Positions 7,792 through 13,706 of a stretch of 18,519 nucleotides of DNA are shown here, one piece after another. Under the pieces are notes generated by a model. The model was not told the origin of the DNA. It saw only the letters and a list, made by a program, of their open reading frames with translations, and did no database searches. The DNA is from Chloroflexota bacterium (GTDB taxonomy: Bacteria; Chloroflexota; Anaerolineae; Anaerolineales; UBA4823). The stretch lies in assembly GCA_012798185.1 (NCBI GenBank), contig JAAZNS010000084.1:1-18519 (forward strand), in the 5' to 3' direction. A program made the translations under genes and the position numbers. Position 1 is the stretch's first letter. Each line of letters opens with the position of its first letter.

Positions 7792-8739
7792 TTGAGGGAT
7801 TATGGCAGCATTTTAGACCGTAACCGTGAGTTGGCTTATCCATTAATTGCAGCGTTTTCAGATCCCAAGAATTCTGCATTGGCAGAATTGAATGCCCGCT
7901 GTATAACCTATTTACAACAAATCCCTTCTCCTCCCTTACACATTCAATCTCTGGGCTGCTATCAGATAATCCAAGGCGGGAGAATTGTAGACGAGCACTT
8001 ATTGCGTAAACGACGGGCAGGGGAGCTTTTTGCTTTACTCTTGCTGGATCAAAAACATTCATTGTCCTTTGATCAAATTGCCGACTCTTTGTGGCAGGAT
8101 AAAAATACCGCGGCAGCACAAATGCTGTTTCATCATGCAACTTCCAGACTGCGCCGAATCTTAGAACCCAAGCTGACCGAAAAATGTGCATCCCGCTATC
8201 TTACGGTCATCGGGGGAAATGTGTCGCTGCACCTTCCCGAGGGGACAACGATCGATTTTGTGGAGTTCGAATCGCGCTGTAAAGAAGAAGATTGGGAAGG
8301 AGCATTCGAGCTTTACGACGGAGATTTTTTACCCTGTTTCTTGTACTCCGGGTGGGCTACTTCTACCCGTGAGAGATTGAAACGTTTGTATTTACGGGCG
8401 TTGTTAGTCTTGGCTCATAGACAATTCGATGTCAATCACCCCAGGGAGGTAATCGATTTATGCCATCGCGCCCTGGAAATTGACCCCTGGCAGGAAGATG
8501 CTGTTTTACTGGGCATGCGCGCTTGCCTGGCGTTGAATGACCGGGCAGGAGCTATTCGGTTGTACCAATCACTCGAAAAATCGCTGAGAGAAGATTTACA
8601 AACCAAGCCGCAAGTATCCATTCAAGAGCTTTACCGTTCGATAATCCATAAAAATCTTGTCGATGGGATTGACGATTCCATCGGCTTTCAGTACGGGGAA
8701 AATCATCCTATTTCTATTCTTTCAAAATTAATTTTCTAA
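7792..8739 (+). CDS. C-terminal OmpR-type DNA-binding plus BTAD half of the same regulator
   Basis: About 315 residues in the same frame as the TPR half. The segment around 'LHIQSLGCYQIIQGG' (about 49-63) begins an OmpR/PhoB-type winged-helix domain, and 'DQIADSLWQDKNTAAAQMLFHHATSRLRRIL' spans the recognition region (described here as two blocks: DQIADSLWQDKN, then AAQMLFHHATSRLRRIL). From about 'TIDFVEFESRC' on comes a bacterial transcriptional activation domain: 'YDGDFLPCFLYSGWA', 'RLKRLYLRALLVLA', then TPR-like 'ALEIDPWQEDAVLLGMRACL'. This order defines SARP-family activators. The only early starts are TTG codons (7792 and later) and none has a Shine-Dalgarno, so independent translation is doubtful. 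Downstream at 8772-8793 lie two 11-bp direct repeats of the type SARPs bind. Confidence 0.75.
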   Translation: MRDYGSILDRNRELAYPLIAAFSDPKNSALAELNARCITYLQQIPSPPLHIQSLGCYQIIQGGRIVDEHLLRKRRAGELFALLLLDQKHSLSFDQIADSLWQDKNTAAAQMLFHHATSRLRRILEPKLTEKCASRYLTVIGGNVSLHLPEGTTIDFVEFESRCKEEDWEGAFELYDGDFLPCFLYSGWATSTRERLKRLYLRALLVLAHRQFDVNHPREVIDLCHRALEIDPWQEDAVLLGMRACLALNDRAGAIRLYQSLEKSLREDLQTKPQVSIQELYRSIIHKNLVDGIDDSIGFQYGENHPISILSKLIF

Positions 8740-9084
8740 TCACTTTTCATTCCTTGCTGTTCTCTTTATATTGTCAGTCCTGTGTCAGTCCTGTTTGTCA
8801 TAATGATTAACACATGAGAGAAACACGGGTTTTTGTGGTTCGGCTGTTTGTTAATTCTAGAAACCCCAAAAGGCTGCGCGGTTCAATCGAATCCGTCAGA
8901 GGGGGGAATTTGAGAATTTTCACCGACGGCCAGAACCTTCTCGATGTCCTGACTTAGATGGCACAACTACCAGGTGATCCACCTTTAGGTGAGTCTGATA
9001 ATGAATATTCTTCAGATGTATCTCAAAACTCGCAAGCATAAAAACTAAAGTACTGTGTGATCTAACAAGCAGAGGAGTAGAAAG
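8740..9084. other. Gap holding the SARP-type operator; otherwise no feature
   Basis: Apart from the 11-bp repeats and -10 box at 8772-8804, I see no gene here. The plus strand has only very short frames (one starts with ATG at 8959 and has under 30 codons). The sequence may be the degraded 5' part of a secreted-protein gene or a long untranslated leader. Confidence 0.4.
8772..8804 (+). promoter_or_regulatory. Tandem 11-bp SARP-type operator and -10 box
   Basis: TGTCAGTCCTG occurs twice back to back (8772-8782 and 8783-8793), followed by another TGTCA at 8796-8800. A CATAAT at 8799-8804 can serve as the -10 box. Known SARPs bind heptamer direct repeats spaced 11 bp apart (one helical turn) just upstream of the -10. 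The site starts 33 bases after the stop of the BTAD gene and points toward the secreted-protein remnants. Its binding by that regulator is inferred. Confidence 0.6.
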
Positions 9085-9273
9085 ATGAATACGCATTTGG
9101 TTCCGTTGATTTGTGCATTGGCGTTTTGCACTGAAGTCACCGCTAACAACGTGTGGCTTCAAATTATAAAACAGGGAAATAATTACACCGGTTACTATAG
9201 TTTTTATAGGGTCAATTGGGATCAAGTATGTACGGCCGGTGATATGTCGTTTACCCATCTTAAAGTAGGTTAG
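9085..9273 (+). pseudogene. Lectin-like secreted-protein fragment (62 residues)
   Basis: The ATG at 9085 has a strong Shine-Dalgarno (AGAGGAG, 9071-9077, spacing 7), and the first 20 residues are hydrophobic and signal-like, ending TEVTA. The rest, 'NNVWLQIIKQGNNYTGYY' to 'THLKVG', resembles a strand pair of concanavalin-like domains (DUF1349/LamG type: W-L-x-I-x-x-x-G-x-x-Y-T-G-Y-Y-S-x-D-G-V-N-W). Such domains are normally about 180 residues inside large exported proteins, so this is most likely a remnant. The same frame resumes after two stops (TAG 9271, TGA 9277) as the next fragment. Confidence 0.5.
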
Positions 9274-9282
9274 AGGTGAGCC

Positions 9283-9552
9283 ATGATTACGCCGCTGCAT
9301 CAATATCCGCCGGTTTCGATTTTTTCAACTTGGAAGACAATTCATCCAGTCGTTTTTGTCAGCCATAATCGAGTAGCAAAGGTGAATCTTTTATTTTATA
9401 CCTGGGATTCAAATACGGGTGTATGGGAAAGATTGAATACAACCGTCGATTGGAATACCCGCCTTGCTGCAACTCAAATTGAACATCTTTCGATCTTTGC
9501 GCTGGCGGGAAGCCTGGCTCGGAAAACCCATCTGCCGTTCATCACTAAATAA
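9283..9552 (+). pseudogene. C-terminal remnant of a secreted protein (89 residues)
   Basis: Same frame as the fragment before it, separated by two stop codons. 'LLFYTWDSNTGVWERLNT' followed by 'IEHLSIFALAGS' looks like the C-terminal beta domain (F-Y-x-W-D-x-x-x-x-x-W and 'HLSxFAL') that closes many large bacterial surface proteins. The protein ends 'THLPFITK', close to the short hydrophobic/basic tail that I recall at the C-terminus of many Anaerolineae exported proteins. AGAGGTG at 9272-9278 precedes the ATG by only four bases. Most likely the true C-terminus of a decayed gene whose middle is lost; a small intact protein is less likely. Confidence 0.5.
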
Positions 9553-9607
9553 AATTTTAATGGATAACGATTTATTTTCTTTTAGATTTTTTAAAGGGAA
9601 GAATCCT

Positions 9608-10143
9608 ATGACCATTAAAAATAAATTCTCAGCCATAAGCATATTCGCAATGTTTTTTTCGGGGTCTGTATTTTCAAAGCCGCTGATCCCCCCATGGATG
9701 CTGTAACCAATTGGGGTATGAAACAAAAATCGTCCATCGTGATGCCATCCCCAGTACAAACCAGCTTAAGCCAAATGCCATTATATTTCATTGCCAATCA
9801 GGGGCAAATGGACAGCAGGGTGACTTATTACGTGCAAGGCAGTGATAAGACACTGTACTTTACCCCGGAAGGTGTTACTTTTACACTGACTAGCCCTGAT
9901 TCTACATTTCCCGCTGTAGAAGCACTTCGCTTCTCTCAGGGTGACAGCCAATCTATTGAACAGGTGCGTTGGGAAAGCTCAAAACGCTGGAACATTAAAC
10001 TCGATTTCATTGGTGCAAATTCAGTGCAACCGGTGGGACTGGAATCGAATCCGGCGGTTATCTCGTACTTCAAAGGCTCACAAGATCAATGGCATACTGC
10101 TTTGCCTACCTATTCGAAGATTAATTACCCCAATTTATGGTAG
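9608..10143 (+). pseudogene. SBBP-repeat protein, N-terminal part: signal peptide, frameshift, N-terminal domain
   Basis: ATG 9608 follows GGGAAG and encodes a typical signal peptide (MTIKNKFSAISIFAMFFSGS...) that meets a stop at 9704-9706. One frame over, from 9694, the mature part is intact: 'PLYFIANQGQMDSRVTYYVQ' through 'GVTFTL', 'NIKLDFIGAN', 'AVISYFKGSQDQWHTALPTY' and 'YPNLW'. This is the conserved domain preceding SBBP beta-propeller repeats in exported proteins (DUF7948-type, name from memory). The shift can be repaired by one base in the six-C run at 9688-9693. The domain stops early at TAG 10141, where homologues would go on for about 100 residues. The remainder is in another frame. 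Confidence 0.65.
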
Positions 10144-10573
10144 GGTCGGGTATATTGGTGGCAACAGCAATGAAAATGGGAACGGTATCGCTTTAGATAT
10201 TCACAGTCATGCTTACATCACTGGGTATACCAGTTCAACCGAAGCGGCTTTCCCAATAAAAGAAGGACCTGATCTTACTTATAATGGCGGACCAATTGAT
10301 GCATTTGTAGCGAAGATAAGGAGTGATGGATCAGATTTAGAATATTGCGGATATATCGGAGGAGAGGGAGGAGAAACCGGAAACGGCATTACGGTGGATG
10401 CATCCTTCAATGTTTATATCACCAGTTACACCAGTTCAAATGAAACCACCTTTCCTGTGGTCAAAGGACCGTTTTTTGCTCATAAAGGTGGGGGTTTTGA
10501 TGTGTTTGTAGCAAAAATATCTGAGAGTGTAGTGGCTGATTCTTTTTTATATCTTCCTTCCATAATCCGCTGA
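10144..10573 (+). pseudogene. SBBP-repeat protein, C-terminal part: two SBBP repeats and tail
   Basis: In the frame of the signal peptide. Two SBBP (seven-bladed beta-propeller type) repeats are clear: 'GYIGGNSNENGNGIALD' with 'AYITGYTSST' and 'DAFVAKI', then 'GYIGGEGGETGNGITVD' with 'VYITSYTSSN' and 'DVFVAKI'. Full proteins carry many more copies. The join directly after 'YPNLW' of the preceding domain, with a frame change, implies an internal deletion. The protein ends 'LYLPSIIR', the same kind of tail as the fragment ending at 9552. I assign it and 9608-10143 to one decayed gene. A hairpin at 10674-10702 may end the transcript. Confidence 0.65.
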
Positions 10574-10673
10574 TGATCAACGGCAAAAAGCTCAGCATAA
10601 AATCGAGACCTTAGCAGCAAATGGACTCGATATCCATCGAATATGTTCCATTATTAATTAAATAATATGCAAC

Positions 10674-10702
10674 TGCAGCCGGAGATGGTAATCCCGGCTG
10701 CA
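10674..10702. terminator. Hairpin between convergent genes
   Basis: TGCAGCCGG (10674-10682) and CCGGCTGCA (10694-10702) form a perfect 9-bp GC-rich stem with an 11-base loop. It lies between the plus-strand SBBP pseudogene and the minus-strand 93-residue gene (stop at 10734). There is no long U-tract on either side, so it is a probable but imperfect bidirectional terminator. Confidence 0.5.
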
Positions 10703-10733
10703 AAATTTGAAACAAAAAACAGACACTGAAAAT

Positions 10734-11015
10734 TTAAAGTTTCTTCCCTTCCCCCTCGTTGCCGCCATATGAACCATTCACCCCGATCCAAAAATGGTTG
10801 GGCAGCACTGAACGGGAAGTGCGCACTTCGATGCTTCCGGCTTTCATCGGGCGGGGGGTGCTTTCTGTATTTTCGATGTGCAGCATGCTGGGGTGGATAA
10901 AGCATACATTAGGCGCCTTGCCGTATTTTTGACGGTAATAGGAAGCCGCTCGCTCAATCTTGACTATCATCTCGGCTTTTGGATCGTTGTCGTACCATAA
11001 CATCCCGATATTCAT
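10734..11015 (-). CDS. Conserved 93-residue protein of unknown function
   Basis: 93 residues, with AAAAGGAG seven bases before the ATG, a very strong ribosome binding site. The sequence 'MNIGMLWYDNDPKAEMIVKI' through 'AASYYRQKYGKAPNVCFIHP' and 'VRTSRSVLPNHFWIGVN' is, from memory, a small conserved hypothetical protein common in Chloroflexota; no function is known to me. There is no signal peptide, membrane segment or metal motif; the C-terminal 15 residues (GNEGEGKKL end) look disordered. It has its own perfect-hexamer sigma-70 promoter 100 bases upstream, with a GAAC-N4-GTTC palindrome in the spacer, so LexA-type (SOS) control is possible. It is alone on its strand and divergent from the aminotransferase gene. 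Confidence 0.75.
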   Translation of the reverse strand: MNIGMLWYDNDPKAEMIVKIERAASYYRQKYGKAPNVCFIHPSMLHIENTESTPRPMKAGSIEVRTSRSVLPNHFWIGVNGSYGGNEGEGKKL

Positions 11016-11128
11016 GCATTAACTCCTTTTCCAGTAAATATTACCGTCTAATATCAATACTGCAATAATGATGCCAAAATTAATAGATGAGAGTTGTTAT
11101 TTCAATCGTTATCTAACAGTCTTTAATT

Positions 11129-11157
11129 ATTATAATAGAACACAAGTTCTATGTCAA
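11129..11157 (-). promoter_or_regulatory. Perfect-hexamer sigma-70 promoter with LexA-like box in the spacer
   Basis: On the minus strand: TTGACA (11152-11157), 17-bp spacer, TATAAT (11129-11134). Both hexamers and the spacing are ideal. The spacer is almost wholly the palindrome TAGAAC-ACAA-GTTCTA as read on the plus strand (11136-11151), which contains GAAC-N4-GTTC, the core of the Bacillus-type LexA/SOS operator. A repressor bound there would block the promoter of the 93-residue gene and might affect the divergent gene too. Confidence 0.7.
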
Positions 11158-11258
11158 GAGAATTAAAGAAAATTTTAAGGTTTATAATATGAAATCGGGA
11201 AGAATATTACTGATTCCTGTGATAAACTTGGCTAATTTTGCAATCTGGAGAAACCACA

Positions 11259-12572
11259 ATGGCTGATGATGCTGATTTTCTCGATATGATGAAACAAATC
11301 CCCGATTTGTTGGCGCCAAGCCTGGCGGAGGATTGGCCGGAGTTACCCACAGTGCGGGCTGAGGGCGCCTATTTATACCTCGCCGATGGACGCCGTATTT
11401 TGGATTTTACCTCTGGCATCGGCGTAACCAATACCGGTCATAATCACCCCCGTGTGGTTGCTGCTGCCCGTAAACAAATGGAAGATATGGTGCACAGTGC
11501 GGTGGGCATTACCATCCATAAAACGTTATTGGAGTTATGCCATGGGTTGATCGAAGTGCTGCCAGAAGGGCTGGATATGTTCTTCTTTGGCAACAGCGGC
11601 GCCGAGGCGGTAGAAGGGGCGGTCAAATTGGCGCGTTATGTCACACAGCGGCCCGGCATCATTGCTTTTGAAGGCGGTTTCCATGGCAGATCCTATGGGG
11701 CAGCATCGGTTACCTCTGTCAAAGCTAAATACCGCGACCATTACGAACCCTTTGTGCCCGGGATTTATTTTGCGCCTTATCCCTATGCCTACCGCTGTCC
11801 CTTTGGCAATTCGCCCGATGCAGCTTTAGAATGGACGCTCTATCACATTGAGAAACTTTTCCAGCATCAGATCCTGCCTCACAATGTGGCAGCGTTCCTG
11901 GTAGAGCCTGTGCAGGGCGAGGGTGGTTATATTGTTCCGCCGCCGGATTTCCTGAAAGCGCTGCGCCAAATTTGCGATCAGCACGGCATTTTGCTCATCA
12001 TGGATGAGGTTCAATGCGGCTTTGGACGCACCGGGCAGATGTTTGCAGCTCAAACTTTTGGTGTTAAACCCGATATCTTATCGGTTGCCAAAGGCATTGC
12101 CTCTGGCTTTCCACTGGGCGCTACGATTGCCAGCCGCGATTTGATGCGGCAATGGAAAGCTGGTTCTCATGGCACAACTTTCGGCGGCAACCCGCTAAGC
12201 TGTGCTGCCGGAGTAGCCACGCTGCAAGTGATTCGTGAAGAGAATCTGCTGGAGAATTGCCGCCAGCAAGGCAAGCGCTTCCTGGATGGCTTGTTGGCTT
12301 TACAGAAAAAATACCCGATGATCGGCGAAGCGCGCGGTTTAGGATGTATGCTGGCAATTGAAATGATTGTCCCTGGCAGCGATAAAGAACCCAACCCGCA
12401 AGCTGCCATGCAAGTTCTCGAACAATGCCTGCAAAAAGGTTTTCTCGCCTACATGGCGGGAACTTACGGTCAGGTTGTACGATTTATCCCGCCGCTTATC
12501 GTCACCGCTGCTCAGGTCGATGAAGCCCTCTCCATACTCGATGATGCCCTGGCAGTAGTCTCCCGTCGTTAA
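11259..12572 (+). CDS. Class III PLP-dependent aminotransferase (4-aminobutyrate/ornithine type)
   Basis: 437 residues from ATG 11259, with TGGAG (11246-11250) eight bases upstream; an upstream in-frame TTG at 11238 lacks a site. Fold-type I class III motifs are in order: 'TSGIGVTNTGHNHP' (51-64), the phosphate loop 'GNSGAEA' (111-117), 'FHGR' (141-144), 'DEVQCGFGRTG' with Asp249 for the pyridine nitrogen, the PLP lysine Lys278 in 'VAKGIASGFPLGA', and 'TTFGGNPL'. The enzyme moves an omega- or alpha-amino group to a 2-oxo acid. Length and motifs fit 4-aminobutyrate/acetylornithine aminotransferases. Being upstream of a polar amino acid transporter and a cyclodeaminase-like gene, catabolism of an imported amino acid is plausible. 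A hairpin 14 bases after the stop makes it partly separate in transcription. Confidence 0.9.
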   Translation: MADDADFLDMMKQIPDLLAPSLAEDWPELPTVRAEGAYLYLADGRRILDFTSGIGVTNTGHNHPRVVAAARKQMEDMVHSAVGITIHKTLLELCHGLIEVLPEGLDMFFFGNSGAEAVEGAVKLARYVTQRPGIIAFEGGFHGRSYGAASVTSVKAKYRDHYEPFVPGIYFAPYPYAYRCPFGNSPDAALEWTLYHIEKLFQHQILPHNVAAFLVEPVQGEGGYIVPPPDFLKALRQICDQHGILLIMDEVQCGFGRTGQMFAAQTFGVKPDILSVAKGIASGFPLGATIASRDLMRQWKAGSHGTTFGGNPLSCAAGVATLQVIREENLLENCRQQGKRFLDGLLALQKKYPMIGEARGLGCMLAIEMIVPGSDKEPNPQAAMQVLEQCLQKGFLAYMAGTYGQVVRFIPPLIVTAAQVDEALSILDDALAVVSRR

Positions 12573-12585
12573 TTCAAACATGATT

Positions 12586-12618
12586 GAGACCCAGTCGGAA
12601 TTCTTGCAGCTGGGTCTC
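12586..12618 (+). terminator. Hairpin after the aminotransferase gene
   Basis: GAGACCCAG (12586-12594) and CTGGGTCTC (12610-12618), a perfect 9-bp stem with a 15-base loop, 14 bases after the stop codon and followed by CCCTTATT. Only weakly U-rich downstream, so it could terminate partially or protect the mRNA end. Confidence 0.55.
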
Positions 12619-12703
12619 CCCTTATTGATCAAGGAGGCATTAACGGACTCAAGGTACTTATTCGCTTACCTAAAATCGGAATTATACTTTTTTGGAGGAG
12701 AAA

Positions 12704-13495
12704 ATGAAAACTATCTCGAAGGTATTGATTTTATTGTTCTTAGCCGCGTTGACATTGAGCGCGTGCGCCCCAAAAGCTCCAGCTAATAAACTGGAAGCCA
12801 TTAAAAGTGCCGGCAAAATGGTGGTTGGCACATCGGCAGATTACCCTCCTTTTGAATATAAAGACGAGCAGGATAACTTTGTCGGTTTCGATATGGATTT
12901 GATCCGCGAGATCGGCAAGCGCATGGGAGTAGAAGTCGAGATTCAGGATATGGCATTTGATAGCCTGGTGGCTGCTGTGGAACAGGGTAAGGTGGATGTA
13001 GTTATCTCCTGCATGGCACCCACCGAGGAACGCTTGCAGAAAGTGGATTTCTCTATCACCTATCATATTCAAAAAAATTCTTTCCTAACTGCTAATGAAT
13101 CCAGCCTCACGCTTGCCAGCCCTGAAGATGCAGCTGCCTATAAAATCGGCGTCCAAACCGGCACCACCCTGGATGACTGGGTGACCAAGAACCTGGTGGA
13201 AACTGGCAAGATGCTCGCCGAGAATGTTTTACGCTATGAACGTGCCGACCAATCAATCCTTGATCTGCAAGCCGGACGCATCGACCTGGTGCTCACCGAT
13301 GCCGGTCCAGCTAAAGAATATGAGAAAACCGGACAGGCAAAGGTCATCCTGACGGAAAAATTGTTCGAAACAGGCGAAAATATTGCCCTCACGAAAGGTG
13401 AAGCTGAACTAAAAGCCGAGCTGGATAAAATCATCCAGGCGCTCCTCGATGAAGGTTTTATTGATAAGCTGGCTGAGCAGTACGGATTGGAATAA
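12704..13495 (+). CDS. Polar amino acid ABC transporter substrate-binding lipoprotein
   Basis: 263 residues from ATG 12704, directly behind GGAGGAG (12694-12700). The N-terminus has a lipoprotein signal: hydrophobic stretch to 'LTLSAC', with lipidated Cys21 in the lipobox. The family 3 (SBP_bac_3) solute-binding fold is clear: 'GTSADYPPFEYKDEQDNFVG' near the start of the mature part, 'GFDMDLIREIGKRMG', 'DSLVAAVEQGKVDVVIS', 'TEERLQKVDFS', 'IGVQTGTTLDDW' and 'DLQAGRIDLVLTDAGPAKEY'. It captures a polar amino acid outside the membrane for the permeases encoded further on. The specificity is not readable, although the neighbouring enzymes would suit ornithine, lysine or a similar substrate. Confidence 0.93.
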   Translation: MKTISKVLILLFLAALTLSACAPKAPANKLEAIKSAGKMVVGTSADYPPFEYKDEQDNFVGFDMDLIREIGKRMGVEVEIQDMAFDSLVAAVEQGKVDVVISCMAPTEERLQKVDFSITYHIQKNSFLTANESSLTLASPEDAAAYKIGVQTGTTLDDWVTKNLVETGKMLAENVLRYERADQSILDLQAGRIDLVLTDAGPAKEYEKTGQAKVILTEKLFETGENIALTKGEAELKAELDKIIQALLDEGFIDKLAEQYGLE

Positions 13496-13634
13496 TAAAA
13501 CATCTCATCCTGCCTCATGGGGCTGTCCTTATAATTCGATTCGGTCATATTGCAAGCTGTGTTACATGAAGCGAATCCAAAAATATTAATAGAGCTTTCG
13601 CTTCACTCGGGAAGACAGGATTCTCTTAGGATAG

Positions 13635-13649
13635 TCCCATGACATGGGA
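13635..13649. promoter_or_regulatory. Palindrome upstream of the cyclodeaminase-like gene
   Basis: TCCCATG-A-CATGGGA, 7-bp arms around a single base, 57 bases before the ATG at 13707. It could be an operator, or part of the degenerate repeat that begins at 13595. No convincing promoter hexamers were placed around it. Confidence 0.3.
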
Positions 13650-13706
13650 TATGATGGCACGAGTTATTAATAATAAACCTATTTCCTTGTTATTCTGGAG
13701 CTTGTT

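Noticed and set aside
9281..9296. CCATGATTACGCC, identical to 13 bases at the start of lacZ-alpha in cloning vectors
   Set aside because: The match stops at once on both sides, and the encoded protein continues as a natural secreted-protein fragment; chance similarity, not vector contamination.
8920..9303. 127-codon minus-strand open frame
   Set aside because: No recognisable domain or ribosome binding site; it is antisense to the better supported lectin-like fragment, whose start has a strong Shine-Dalgarno.
13234..13548. 104-codon minus-strand frame rich in Ser
   Set aside because: Lies opposite the binding-protein gene; composition is that expected from the antisense of a helical coding region.
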